DNA from: a bacterium
GTDB taxonomy: Bacteria > Patescibacteriota > Saccharimonadia > Saccharimonadales > Saccharimonadaceae
Direction of reading: 5' to 3'
DNA: 33,128 nucleotides
Assembly (NCBI GenBank): GCA_030452455.1
Contig: JAKDMF010000003.1
Span: forward strand, 1 to 33,128
The position numbers and the translations under genes are program-made. The notes beneath the pieces were generated by a model. It was not told where the DNA came from. It worked only from the letters and a program-made list of their open reading frames with translations, and made no database searches. Within the stretch, counting starts at the first letter, position 1. Every line of letters begins with the position of its first letter. This document shows positions 17,014-27,519 of this stretch, piece by piece.

Positions 17014-20000
17014 ATGGCAAAATCCCAGCCTAGTACTGGTAAGCGCGTGTTTTTTACGGACGATGACACAGCCCTATCAATACCAAGTCTAATTGCTCAT
17101 CAAGAAGATTCTTGGCGTGAATTCGTCGAGACTGGTCTTGGTGAGATTTTTACTGAACTTAATCCAATCGAGGATTATACCGGTCAAAAACTAGAATTAC
17201 GATTTAAACAATATGCATTTCAGGATCCAAAAGTTTCTGAAAAAGACGCAAAAGAGAACAACCTAACTTTTGAAGCTCCGCTTCATGTTAACGTTGAGCT
17301 AACCAACAAGGTGACCGGTGAGGTAAAAGAGCAAGAGATCTATCTTGGTGATTATCCATGGATGACTGAACGTGGTACTTTCGTTATCAACGGCACCGAG
17401 CGTGTGGTTGTTTCACAGCTTATCCGATCAGCTGGTGTATTCTTCACAGCTGACAAGGGTCTAACTCATAGCAACTACGGCGCCAAGATGATTCCTGGCC
17501 GCGGTGCATGGCTCGAGTTTGAAACGGCTGCCAACGGTACTATCTATGTTAAGATTGACCGCCGCCGTAAACTACCGATTACGACTCTCCTGCGAGCGCT
17601 TGGCCACAAAAAGTCGACCGAAATCAAAGAAATGTTTGCCGATGTTGACACTGGCGACGTGAAGTATATCGAGAAAACACTTGAAAAAGATCCTTCACGA
17701 AGCGTCAACGAAGCTCTTATCGAGGTTTACCGTCGTCTCCGACCAGGTGATCTTGCGACAGTAGAGAATGCGCGAACAATGATTGAGCGGATGTTCTTTG
17801 ATTTCAAACGATTTGACTACTCACGTGTCGGACGATACAAAATCAACCAGCGCCTGAACCGCGACGTACCGAATAACACTGAAAATCGTATTTTCCAGAT
17901 GGAAGATCTTGTTGCTATCATCAAAGAGATTATCCGCTTGAACAATACTCAGGAAGCTCCCGATGATATCGATGCTCTATATAACCGTCGAATTAAGCTC
18001 GTTGGTGAGCTTGTGGCTCGTCAGTTCCGTGTCGGTATGCTACGTATGCAGCGTAACGCCATGGATCGTATGTCTATGTCGGATCTCGAAAACGTCTCAC
18101 CAGGTCAGCTAATCAACGCTCGTCCAGTTGTAGCGGCTGTTAAGGAATTCTTCGCGTCATCCCAGCTAAGCCAGCTAATCGACGACATTAACCCGCTAGC
18201 CGAACTATCACACAAGCGTCGTCTCAGCTCAATGGGCCCCGGTGGCCTAAGCCGTGAGCGTGCCGGATTCGATGTGCGTGATGCTCACCCAACTCACTAC
18301 GGCCGTCTCTGTGTCGTTGAAACGCCAGAGGGTGCCAATATTGGTCTAGTGCTAAACTTGGCCGCTTATGCTCGTGTCAATGAGTATGGTTTCATTGAAA
18401 CTCCATATCTTAAGGTTAAGAACAGTCGGGTGACTGATGAAGTAGTCTATCTTGACGCTAGCCAGGAACTTGGCGAAATTATCGCTGATGCCGGCGCTAA
18501 ACTCGATGATAAAGGCAACTTTGTCGACGAGCGTGTTAGTGCTCGTAACGACCTCAACCCAGAGCAAGTCGATGCTGTTGACGTAACTTACATGGATGCT
18601 GCCCACAAGCAGATCCTCGGTTCAACTGCCTCACTCGTGCCGTTTATTGAGAAAAACCGTGTCGACCGAAGCTTGACCGGTTCAAACATGCAAAAACAGG
18701 CCGTCCCACTTCTAACACCACAGTCTCCAATTGTTGGTACTGGTATTGAAGGTGAGATTGCTAAAAACGCTGGACAACTCATCACGGCTCAAGCAGCTGG
18801 TGAAGTCGTCCGAGCTGACGGTAAAGAAGTCCACGTCAAATACAAAGACGGTGTCAAAATTTACGAATTGATTCACTTTGCTAAAAGCAACGACCACCGC
18901 TCAATTAACCAAAAAGTTCGCGTCACACGGGGCGACAAGGTTAAGGCCGGCGATGTTCTAATCGAAGGCGCCTCAATCGCTGACGGCGAACTAGCTCTTG
19001 GTAAGGATCTAACTGTAGCCTTCATGCCATGGGGCGGCTATAACATGGATGACGCGATTGTCCTGAGCCAACGAATCGTCCAAGACGACACACTAACCTC
19101 AATCGATATTGAAGATTACTCAGTTGAAGTCCGTGAAACTAAGCTTGGCCCAGAGATTGTAACCCGTGATATTCCGAACGTGTCTGAGGAAAGTCTCCGA
19201 CACCTTGATGAGAATGGCGTGGTTCAAATCGGTAGCGAAGTAAAAGCCGGTGACGTACTTGTCGGTAAAATCACACCAAAGGGTGAACAGGAACTATCAA
19301 GCGAAGAGCGACTACTCCGAGCTATCTTTGGCGAAAAAGCTAAAGATATCCGTGATACATCACAAAGAATGCACAATACAGGCGGCGGTAAAGTTGTCGG
19401 TGTTAAGATCTTCTCACGTGAGAACGGTCATGAGCTAAAAGCTGGTGTTCTGATGCAGATCCAGATCTTCATAGCTAAGCTACGTAAGATTGATGTCGGT
19501 GATAAGATTGCCGGTCGTCACGGTAATAAGGGTGTTATCGCCCGAATCTTGCCGGTCGAAGACATGCCGTACATGGCTGATGGTACATCTGTTGATGTTA
19601 TCTTGAACCCACTCGGCGTGCCAAGCCGTATGAATATCGGTCAGCTATTTGAGACTCACCTTGGTATGGCAGCCCGCGCCCTTGGATATAGGGTAGCGAC
19701 TCCACCATTTAACGGTGTTCCAAATGACAAGATCGCTGATGAGCTTGAGCGTGCCGGCTACGACCGCGATGGTAAGAGCCAGCTATTCGACGGCCGCAAC
19801 GGTGAGCCATTCGAAGAGCGAACTACTGTTGGCGTCATGCACATGATTAAGCTCCATCACATGGTATCTGATAAGATCCACGCTCGTTCAACTGGTCCAT
19901 ACACTATGGTTACACAGCAGCCACTCGGTGGTAAGGCTCAAAACGGTGGTCAGCGATTCGGAGAGATGGAAGTCTGGGCTCTTGAGGCCTACGGCGCCGC

Positions 20001-20376
20001 AACTACACTCCAGGAAATGCTTACTATCAAGTCTGATGATGTCTACGGACGTGCTAAAGCCTATGAGTCAATCATCAAAGATGAGCCGATTGTCGGTCCG
20101 AAACTTCCAGAGAGCTTCAACGTGCTCGTTAAGGAGCTTCAGGGACTGGGCCTTCGAGTTGACCTACTTGATGAGTCAGAAGACGAGGTGATTGATGCCG
20201 AAAGTATTATTGCCCAAAGTGGACCAGCCGACAAAACTGTCGCAATTGATCTTGAGAAAGACGAAGAAGATGAAACAGTACTTGACGAGTCCGACGATAT
20301 CGGTGATCTAGATGAGGAACCGGGTCTGAGCGTTCAGGATATTGATGAAGTAGAAAATTTTAAGGAGGAGGCGTAA
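17014..20376 (+). CDS. rpoB: RNA polymerase beta subunit
   Basis: FFASSQLSQLIDDINPLAELSHKRRLSSMGPGGLSRERAGFDVRDAHPTHYGRLC, GDKIAGRHGNKGVI, GGKAQNGGQRFGEMEVWALEAYGA. ATG 17014 preferred (GGAGAG SD). Confidence 0.98.
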   Translation: MAKSQPSTGKRVFFTDDDTALSIPSLIAHQEDSWREFVETGLGEIFTELNPIEDYTGQKLELRFKQYAFQDPKVSEKDAKENNLTFEAPLHVNVELTNKVTGEVKEQEIYLGDYPWMTERGTFVINGTERVVVSQLIRSAGVFFTADKGLTHSNYGAKMIPGRGAWLEFETAANGTIYVKIDRRRKLPITTLLRALGHKKSTEIKEMFADVDTGDVKYIEKTLEKDPSRSVNEALIEVYRRLRPGDLATVENARTMIERMFFDFKRFDYSRVGRYKINQRLNRDVPNNTENRIFQMEDLVAIIKEIIRLNNTQEAPDDIDALYNRRIKLVGELVARQFRVGMLRMQRNAMDRMSMSDLENVSPGQLINARPVVAAVKEFFASSQLSQLIDDINPLAELSHKRRLSSMGPGGLSRERAGFDVRDAHPTHYGRLCVVETPEGANIGLVLNLAAYARVNEYGFIETPYLKVKNSRVTDEVVYLDASQELGEIIADAGAKLDDKGNFVDERVSARNDLNPEQVDAVDVTYMDAAHKQILGSTASLVPFIEKNRVDRSLTGSNMQKQAVPLLTPQSPIVGTGIEGEIAKNAGQLITAQAAGEVVRADGKEVHVKYKDGVKIYELIHFAKSNDHRSINQKVRVTRGDKVKAGDVLIEGASIADGELALGKDLTVAFMPWGGYNMDDAIVLSQRIVQDDTLTSIDIEDYSVEVRETKLGPEIVTRDIPNVSEESLRHLDENGVVQIGSEVKAGDVLVGKITPKGEQELSSEERLLRAIFGEKAKDIRDTSQRMHNTGGGKVVGVKIFSRENGHELKAGVLMQIQIFIAKLRKIDVGDKIAGRHGNKGVIARILPVEDMPYMADGTSVDVILNPLGVPSRMNIGQLFETHLGMAARALGYRVATPPFNGVPNDKIADELERAGYDRDGKSQLFDGRNGEPFEERTTVGVMHMIKLHHMVSDKIHARSTGPYTMVTQQPLGGKAQNGGQRFGEMEVWALEAYGAATTLQEMLTIKSDDVYGRAKAYESIIKDEPIVGPKLPESFNVLVKELQGLGLRVDLLDESEDEVIDAESIIAQSGPADKTVAIDLEKDEEDETVLDESDDIGDLDEEPGLSVQDIDEVENFKEEA

Positions 20377-23300
20377 TGAGCAAAGTTGTTGCCAGTACTG
20401 GAATTGCCGACTTTGATGCGATAAGTATCGCGGTTTCAAGCGAAGAGGACATCCTTAAATGGAGTCACGGCGAAGTAACCAAGCCGGAAACTATTAACTA
20501 TCGAACTCAGAAGCCTGAGCGTGATGGACTGTTTTGTGAGCGTATTTTTGGCCCGGTCAAAGATATCAACCCACACGACAACAAGCTAAAAGGCGTCCGA
20601 TCACGTGAAGCTGCCATCGATAAAAATGGTGAATTGGTTACAAAGTCTATCGTTCGGCGTGAACGAATGGCTCACATTAAACTAGCCGCCCCAGTAGCGC
20701 ATATCTGGTTCATGCGTGGCACTCCTAGTGCTATGAGCTTGATCCTTGGTATAACTGTTCGAAACCTCGAGCGAATCGCTTACTTTGCTAGCTATGTCGT
20801 ACTTGATGTTGACGTCACCAAGCGTGATCAACTACTAGCAGACCTTGAGGCCGAGACTGATGCTGGTCGAGCTGCAATTAAAATGCGCTACGAAAAAGAA
20901 GCGGAAGCTGAAGGCGCAGATGTTAAAAAACTAGCTGAGATGCAGTCTAAAGAGGTCGAGGATCTTAACGAATCATACGCAGCTAAGAAAGCTCAGCTTG
21001 ATAGCCTAGTTCAGTCAGCTCTTATGAACGAGTCAGACTACCGAAACCTACCAGAAGAATACGAAGAAATCATTCGTGTTGGTATGGGCGGTAAGGCTCT
21101 AAAAGACTTGCTTGACGCGGTTGACCTTGAGACTCTAATCGTTCAACTATCCGAGGAAGCTGAAGCAGCCAAGGGTCAGCGCGAGAAGAAGCTTTTGAAG
21201 CGACTAAAAGTCCTAGAAGGTATGCACGCGGCCGGTATCCGACCAAACAGCCTAGCCGTGACTGTCCTGCCAGTTATCCCACCAGACCTTCGTCCGATGG
21301 TCCAGCTAACCGGTGGCCGATTTGCGACAAGTGACCTTAATGACCTATACCGACGTGTCATTAACCGTAATAACCGACTCAAGAAGCTTGTTGATCTCAA
21401 CGCTCCTGAGGTTATCTGCCGCAACGAAATGCGCATGCTCCAGGAAGCCGTCGATGCACTAATCGACAACTCAGCTGTCCGCGGTGGACGCGCTGTAAAT
21501 GCCACCGGTGGTCGCCGACGCCTTAAATCTCTTAGCGACATGCTAAAAGGTAAGCAGGGTCGTTTCCGCCAGAACCTACTTGGTAAGCGTGTTGACTACT
21601 CAGGCCGCTCTGTTATCGTGGTTGGTCCGAAGCTGAAAATTGATCAGTGTGGACTACCGAAACAGATGGCAATCGAGCTATTCAAACCATTTGTTATTAG
21701 CTGGTTAATTCGCAACGAGTACGCCCACAATATCCGTAGCGCCACTCGTCTAATCGACGCTGGTGATACAGCAGCTTGGGATGCACTCGACGCCGTGACT
21801 GAAGATAAGTACGTCTTGCTAAACCGTGCGCCAAGTCTTCACCGTCTATCTATCCAGGCTTTCCGACCAAAACTAGTTGAAGGTAAAGCTATCCAGCTTC
21901 ATCCACTAGTGGCCAACGGTTTCAACGCCGATTATGATGGTGACCAGATGGCTGTTCACTTGCCGCTATCTAAAGATGCTCAGGCTGAAGCCCGTGAATT
22001 GATGAGTGCGACTAACAACCTTCTAAAGCCGGCTGATGGTGCCCCAGTGCTAAACATCGGTCAGGACGTCGTGCTAGGTAATTACTACCTAACCTACGAA
22101 AAGGCTGGCGCTCAGACCGACAACGTTAAGTCATTCATCTCTGAGCAGGAAGCTGAAATGGCTTATGACAACGGTCATATCCAGTTACAGACGCCTATCC
22201 GAGTCTTCGCTAAGGGTGAAATGCGTACCACAACTCTTGGTCGTGTCTTCTTCAACGATATCCTACCGGAAGATTTCCCATACGACAACAATGTCCAAAG
22301 CAAAAAACAACTTAAAAAGGTTCTAGCTAAGGTCTTCACGAAGTATGGCAACGAAGAAACAGCTCGTACGGCTGACCGTATGAAAGGCCTAGCCTTCCGA
22401 TTTGCGACCGTTGCAGCTGTCTCGACTGGTAAAGATGACTACATTAGCTTCAAGGAAATTCCAATACTAGTGGCTGAAGGTGACAAAAAGACCGCCCTGA
22501 TCTCTGAGCAATTCGACAACGGTCTGATTACAGAGGAAGAGCGCTACAACCTAACAGTTGCTGCATGGCGTGAAGTTGATAATAGTATTACTAAGTTCCT
22601 CCAGGGCGAGCTAGCTCACATGGAAACAAGTATCTCAATGATGGTCAACTCTGGTGCTCGTGGTGATATCACCAACGTCAAGCTAGCCAGTGCCATGATT
22701 GGTATTCAGGTTGACGCGGCTAACCGTGAAATCGAGCTACCGATTCGATCAAACTACAAAGACGGCCTAAGCTCCCTCGAGTCATTCGTGGCAACCCGTG
22801 GTGCTCGTAAGGGTCTGATCGATACAGCGCTTAAGACAGCTGACTCAGGCTACCTAACTCGTCGTCTAGTTGATGTCTCACAGGACGTCTTCACAGTTGA
22901 AGACGAAACCGGTGACGACGCAGGCTTCGCAGTTCGACGAGCTGAGACAGAAGAGACTATGATTGAGTTCGGTAACCGACTATTCGGACGTTACACAGCT
23001 GAAGATGTCCCAGGTCACATCGGTCGGGATGAGCTCATTACACGTGAGGTAGCTGACGCTATCGACGCCGACAAATCAATCGACGAGATTAAGATTCAAT
23101 CAGTTCTATCAACCAACAATCTTCGTGGCATTCCACGCCGAAGCTACGGTATCGACATGGCAAGCGGTAAGCTTGTTGCCGGTGCGCAGCCAGTCGGTGT
23201 TGTAGCCGCTCAGTCAGTTGGTGAGCCGGGTACACAGCTAACCCTCCGTACTTTCCATAACTCTGGTGTTGCCGGTGGCGATATCACCCAGGGTCTACCT

Positions 23301-24200
23301 CGTGTTGAAGAGCTATTTGAAGCTCGTTCACCAAAAGGTATGGCGTTTATATCTGAGGTGGCCGGTACAGTTGATACTTGGGAAGATGGCAAAAAGTACA
23401 TTGTCCAGGTTGTCCCATCAGCCGGTAAGACTGATAAACTAGCCCTTGATGGCCGTAAAGCTGCGGTTAAGACTGGCAGCAACGTCAAGTCAGGTGACGT
23501 CCTAGCCTCAGCTAAAGACGAGAGCAAGCCACTTGTCGCACCGTTTGATGGAATTGTTGAAGTAACTAAGACTGATATCGTAATATCATCTAACGACTCA
23601 ACTCCAGCTCGCTACGAGGTTCCAGGTGCGGCTCAGCTAGTTGTTAAGGCTGGCGACGTGATCGAGGCCGGTGACAGGCTAACAGCCGGTTCATTGAACC
23701 TGCACGATCTAATGCGCCTCAAAGGTACAGAAACTACTCAGCGATATATCATCAATGAAGTACTTCGTATCTACGCGGCTCAGGGTCAGGACGTTGCTGA
23801 TAAGCACCTTGAGATCATCGTTCGTCAAATGTTCAGCCGAGTTCAGATTGAAGAACCAGGCGATAGTACATTTGTAACCGGCGATATCGTCTCTAAGGCA
23901 GCTGTCGTTGACGCCAACGCCGAGCTAGCTGAATCAGGCGAAGAGCTTGTTAGCTACACTCAGTTGCTACTTGGTATTACTAAGGTCTCTATCTGGAGCG
24001 ACAGCTTCCTATCAGCTGCCTCATTCCAGGATACAACCCGAGTGTTGATCAACGCTGCTATAACTGGTCGTGTCGATCGTCTCCACGGTCTGAAGGAAAA
24101 CGTTATTATCGGACGCAAGATTCCTGTTGGAACCGGTGCTCGACAAACTGACGAAGACCTAAGTCGTGAGATAGCTGAAGATCTCGATCTAGCAGACTAG
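20376..24200 (+). CDS. rpoC: RNA polymerase beta' subunit
   Basis: [16 protein letters not shown] catalytic motif, [63 protein letters not shown]. Confidence 0.98.
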   Translation: MSKVVASTGIADFDAISIAVSSEEDILKWSHGEVTKPETINYRTQKPERDGLFCERIFGPVKDINPHDNKLKGVRSREAAIDKNGELVTKSIVRRERMAHIKLAAPVAHIWFMRGTPSAMSLILGITVRNLERIAYFASYVVLDVDVTKRDQLLADLEAETDAGRAAIKMRYEKEAEAEGADVKKLAEMQSKEVEDLNESYAAKKAQLDSLVQSALMNESDYRNLPEEYEEIIRVGMGGKALKDLLDAVDLETLIVQLSEEAEAAKGQREKKLLKRLKVLEGMHAAGIRPNSLAVTVLPVIPPDLRPMVQLTGGRFATSDLNDLYRRVINRNNRLKKLVDLNAPEVICRNEMRMLQEAVDALIDNSAVRGGRAVNATGGRRRLKSLSDMLKGKQGRFRQNLLGKRVDYSGRSVIVVGPKLKIDQCGLPKQMAIELFKPFVISWLIRNEYAHNIRSATRLIDAGDTAAWDALDAVTEDKYVLLNRAPSLHRLSIQAFRPKLVEGKAIQLHPLVANGFNADYDGDQMAVHLPLSKDAQAEARELMSATNNLLKPADGAPVLNIGQDVVLGNYYLTYEKAGAQTDNVKSFISEQEAEMAYDNGHIQLQTPIRVFAKGEMRTTTLGRVFFNDILPEDFPYDNNVQSKKQLKKVLAKVFTKYGNEETARTADRMKGLAFRFATVAAVSTGKDDYISFKEIPILVAEGDKKTALISEQFDNGLITEEERYNLTVAAWREVDNSITKFLQGELAHMETSISMMVNSGARGDITNVKLASAMIGIQVDAANREIELPIRSNYKDGLSSLESFVATRGARKGLIDTALKTADSGYLTRRLVDVSQDVFTVEDETGDDAGFAVRRAETEETMIEFGNRLFGRYTAEDVPGHIGRDELITREVADAIDADKSIDEIKIQSVLSTNNLRGIPRRSYGIDMASGKLVAGAQPVGVVAAQSVGEPGTQLTLRTFHNSGVAGGDITQGLPRVEELFEARSPKGMAFISEVAGTVDTWEDGKKYIVQVVPSAGKTDKLALDGRKAAVKTGSNVKSGDVLASAKDESKPLVAPFDGIVEVTKTDIVISSNDSTPARYEVPGAAQLVVKAGDVIEAGDRLTAGSLNLHDLMRLKGTETTQRYIINEVLRIYAAQGQDVADKHLEIIVRQMFSRVQIEEPGDSTFVTGDIVSKAAVVDANAELAESGEELVSYTQLLLGITKVSIWSDSFLSAASFQDTTRVLINAAITGRVDRLHGLKENVIIGRKIPVGTGARQTDEDLSREIAEDLDLAD

Positions 24201-24219
24201 TAGGGTTTATCTACTCCTG

Positions 24220-24250
24220 AACAGCCCCGCATCTGCCGGGGCTGTTTTGC
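24220..24250 (+). terminator. Rho-independent terminator after rpoC
   Basis: ACAGCCCCG-catctgc-CGGGGCTGT followed by TTTT. Confidence 0.8.
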
Positions 24251-24273
24251 TGTATCTAATATTGACTTAGCAT

Positions 24274-24302
24274 TTGAAAAGTTACGAAATATTTGCTATA
24301 GT
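24274..24302 (+). promoter_or_regulatory. rpsL-rpsG promoter
   Basis: TTGAAA (24274-24279), 17-nt spacer, TATAGT (24297-24302). Confidence 0.65.
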
Positions 24303-24463
24303 AATTAATGAGTTTCATCTTTTAAAGATATCGGTCATTGCAAGAGTGTGTACAAAACCGATATTTTAGAAAAAGAACAGAGATGGTGAGCCCATGCTGA
24401 GGTCAATCCATACGAAAGAGCATCTTATCTTTGCTCAAAATAAATTATTTAACAGGAGTTTCA

Positions 24464-24877
24464 ATGCCTACAATTAACCAGCTTGTGCGTAAACCGCGCA
24501 AAACTGCTAAGAAAAAGTCGAGCTCGCCGGCGCTAGGACGTATTCATAATTCGCTTAAAACTCGATATTTTGAACACAATGCTCCTTTGAAGCGCGGTGT
24601 CTGTGTTCGCGTGACAACAAAAACACCTAAAAAGCCTAACTCGGCTCTTCGTAAGGTTGCCCGCGTGCGACTTACAAATGGACATGAAGTTTGGGCTTAT
24701 ATCGGTGGCGAAGGCCATAACCTACAGGAGCACGCCGTTGTTCTTGTTCGCGGTGGACGAATCCCAGACCTTCCAGGTGTCCGCTACCACGTAGTTCGTG
24801 GTGCACTTGACCTTCAGGGCGTATCAGATCGAAAACAAGGTCGATCAAAGTACGGTACTAAGAAGGGAGCTAAGTAA
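24464..24877 (+). CDS. rpsL: 30S ribosomal protein S12
   Basis: [73 protein letters not shown] 24464 with AGGAG SD. Confidence 0.97.
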   Translation: MPTINQLVRKPRKTAKKKSSSPALGRIHNSLKTRYFEHNAPLKRGVCVRVTTKTPKKPNSALRKVARVRLTNGHEVWAYIGGEGHNLQEHAVVLVRGGRIPDLPGVRYHVVRGALDLQGVSDRKQGRSKYGTKKGAK

Positions 24878-25356
24878 TGCCACGTAAAGTTACTCGTAAA
24901 TTACAGCGTGAACTAAAGCCAGACCGTAAGTATCAGTCAGTTCTAGTTCAGCGTCTTATCAACAAGTCTATCCTAGACGGCAAAAAGAGCACGGCTGAAA
25001 AAGCTGTCTACGACGCTCTTGAGATGGCTGCTAAGAAGCTAGAGTCAGAAGACCCACTAAAGGTTTTCGAGACTGCACTAAACAACATCTTGCCTAACTT
25101 CGAGGTTAAGTCTCGACGTGTCGGCGGTGCTAACTACCAGATCCCGTTCCCAGTATCTGGACACCGTCAGCTACACTTCGCCTTTTCATGGCTCGTTCAG
25201 GCATCTCGTGCTCGTCACGGTATGCCGTATTCCAAGCGCCTAGCGCTTGAGATCGTGGACGCCCACAACGAAGCTGGTGCTGCTTTCAAGAAGAAAGAAG
25301 ACACTCACAAGATGGCCGAAGCCAACCGAGCATTCGCTCACTTCGCCCGCGGCTAG
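24877..25356 (+). CDS. rpsG: 30S ribosomal protein S7
   Basis: [71 protein letters not shown]. Confidence 0.96.
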   Translation: MPRKVTRKLQRELKPDRKYQSVLVQRLINKSILDGKKSTAEKAVYDALEMAAKKLESEDPLKVFETALNNILPNFEVKSRRVGGANYQIPFPVSGHRQLHFAFSWLVQASRARHGMPYSKRLALEIVDAHNEAGAAFKKKEDTHKMAEANRAFAHFARG

Positions 25357-25378
25357 TTTATACTACCCGAGTTCAAAA

Positions 25379-25410
25379 TACCGTCACTCTTCAGTAGTGA
25401 CGGTATTTTA
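25379..25410 (+). terminator. Rho-independent terminator after rpsG
   Basis: TACCGTCACT-cttcagt-AGTGACGGTA followed by TTTTA. Confidence 0.75.
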
Positions 25411-25447
25411 GTATTGTATTTATTAAATATTATGATATAAATAAAAC

Positions 25448-25963
25448 ATGGAACAATACACAGCCGAGTGGCGAGAAATTGTAAACAACTATCCGGACGA
25501 GATAGAAAACTACAGCACGTCTGTCAATGATATGCGCGACGTCCTAATCGAGTGCTTTCTAGAGCTAACCGATGACGTCGATGAGATTGACCCAGATGAA
25601 CTTCTGACCATCTCTCAGGCGATAGAGGGCGTCGTAGACAGCCTAGACGCTATCTACGCATCCGAACAGCTCCATGTCGCTGGTAACGGCCTGTACTACT
25701 CGGAGAACACTGATGAGATAAGCTTCCTCGACTCAACGGCTGGTATTCAGGGCGAGTTCGCGGGCTTCACTATCGATAGCGCTATTCCGAAATATAGCCA
25801 GCTAGTCTATGACGACGAATATGTCTATAAACCAGTCCTCTGCATGAAACTCGAAAACTATCGAACGTTTGCCGACAATGGTACTCAGAGCGAAGCTCAT
25901 GACGATACGGCTATCGTGCCCGTTATGAACCAGGATATCTGCGTAAATAGAAGTCTCTACTAA
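25448..25963 (+). CDS. Hypothetical acidic protein, 171 aa
   Basis: ORF with its own extended -10 (TGA TATAAA) 6 nt upstream. Confidence 0.6.
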   Translation: MEQYTAEWREIVNNYPDEIENYSTSVNDMRDVLIECFLELTDDVDEIDPDELLTISQAIEGVVDSLDAIYASEQLHVAGNGLYYSENTDEISFLDSTAGIQGEFAGFTIDSAIPKYSQLVYDDEYVYKPVLCMKLENYRTFADNGTQSEAHDDTAIVPVMNQDICVNRSLY

Positions 25964-25981
25964 ATCTGGTACACTAGACAT

Positions 25982-26476
25982 ATGGCAACATTTTCATTCG
26001 ACATAACAAGTGACTACGACAAATCTGAGATGAGCAATGTCTTTTTGCAGGCTGAAAAAGAACTCGGCAGCCGCTACGACCTGAAAGGCTCGAAAGCCGC
26101 GATTGAGTGGATGCCAGATAAGCAAGGCTTCGAAGTGACGGCCGACAACGATTGGCAGCTCGAGCAAGTAGTCGATATTATCCGCAAAAAACTATCAAGC
26201 CGTAATATGTCATCCAAGGTGTTGGATCTTGACGGCACGCTTAATACTTCCAATATGAAAGTAACTCAAAAGATACCATTTGTATCTGGGCTCGATCAAG
26301 ATAAGGCCAAAAAGATAACAAAGCTGATACGCGACAACTACCCAAAAGCTAAGAGCCAAATTCAATCCGACAGTGTCCGCGTAACTAGTGCTAGCAAAAA
26401 CGACCTTCAGGCTATCATGAAACTGATTGATGAACAAGATTTTGACTTCGTCACTAACTACGGCAACTTCCGCTAG
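25982..26476 (+). CDS. YajQ family (UPF0234) nucleotide-binding protein
   Basis: MATFSFDITSDYDKSEMSNVFLQAEKELGSRYDLKGSKAAIEW and KKITKLIRDNYPKAKSQIQSDSVRVTSASKNDLQ are characteristic. Confidence 0.92.
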   Translation: MATFSFDITSDYDKSEMSNVFLQAEKELGSRYDLKGSKAAIEWMPDKQGFEVTADNDWQLEQVVDIIRKKLSSRNMSSKVLDLDGTLNTSNMKVTQKIPFVSGLDQDKAKKITKLIRDNYPKAKSQIQSDSVRVTSASKNDLQAIMKLIDEQDFDFVTNYGNFR

Positions 26477-26480
26477 TCAA

Positions 26481-26509
26481 TTGACATCAGTCGAGTATTG
26501 ATGTTAAAT
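26481..26509 (+). promoter_or_regulatory. Promoter for downstream orphan gene
   Basis: TTGACA (26481-26486), 17-nt spacer, TTAAAT (26504-26509); ATG 8 nt later. Confidence 0.65.
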
Positions 26510-26517
26510 ATATCGAC

Positions 26518-27462
26518 ATGAGTGAGATGAGTAACTACAACGAAATTTTTGAGGATCTTCGCCGCAATCTAGAAGACCCATACGTTGTTGATTTTTTTAG
26601 CGAGCTGAAAGAGCAGCAAGAATCAATCAATACCGGGCTTGAAGCCGGAGACTTTACCGAAGGTCAAAGAGAAAAAATTATCGACGACCTAGATCGAAAT
26701 TGGATATATTTCAACAAAAATATCAATGTAAGCGGCAGCTTAATAATGCTTAGTGCCGACGAGCGAGTCAAGGTCATAGTCGAGGACATGCCGGCTAAGT
26801 CGAAAGGCTTCCAGGCTTACAGACCTTCATCGATTGACCCAGAGTCGACTAAAGATTCTGTTAATATTGGCATGGTCTTTCTGGTTGAACACAGCGATGG
26901 TACAACTTCTAACGCCCTGGCTGACATCGATGATCTTTCGCTAGAATATCCGTTCCCATCGCAGGTGAAAATGGAACAAATGCTCGATGACGATTTGCTA
27001 GAGCAGAGAATTAACATTGACGAAATGGTGTTTCAAGATGGCTCAGTTGAAAAAGCTGTTAAAAATTTGGCAGACTTTCGCTATGAATATGATACCGACA
27101 GGGGACCGGACACTAATTCGGTACGCGCTCTAGAGAGATACATTAACCTGGCGCTTGATTTCGATAAACAATTGCCGTACTACGTCTGTATTGAAAATGA
27201 AATTTATGCAGAGAAAAATAAGCATTTTTATGTCAAAGAAGTCGACGACGAACTCTATGATGTTGCCGGGGTAGACAGACTAGTTCTGTTGGCGTACGAC
27301 GAGACAGCTGAAGACGAGAAGAGTTACATGTCTTGTTTTGTTAAAATGAAACACTATTCGTCCATAAATGGCGAGCCGCCGACTAGCTATTACGTCAAAG
27401 CAGCCAACATAAAAAGCATGCTAGCAATGCGAGATGACGTCGATACGGAGTATCTCGACTAG
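26518..27462 (+). CDS. Hypothetical acidic protein, 314 aa
   Basis: Long ORF with near-consensus promoter; no recognised family. Confidence 0.65.
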   Translation: MSEMSNYNEIFEDLRRNLEDPYVVDFFSELKEQQESINTGLEAGDFTEGQREKIIDDLDRNWIYFNKNINVSGSLIMLSADERVKVIVEDMPAKSKGFQAYRPSSIDPESTKDSVNIGMVFLVEHSDGTTSNALADIDDLSLEYPFPSQVKMEQMLDDDLLEQRINIDEMVFQDGSVEKAVKNLADFRYEYDTDRGPDTNSVRALERYINLALDFDKQLPYYVCIENEIYAEKNKHFYVKEVDDELYDVAGVDRLVLLAYDETAEDEKSYMSCFVKMKHYSSINGEPPTSYYVKAANIKSMLAMRDDVDTEYLD

Positions 27463-27519
27463 ATAGACCTAGTCAGACCTGGCATTATCTGTTAATATAT
27501 TTACAAGGTGTTATTTTTT

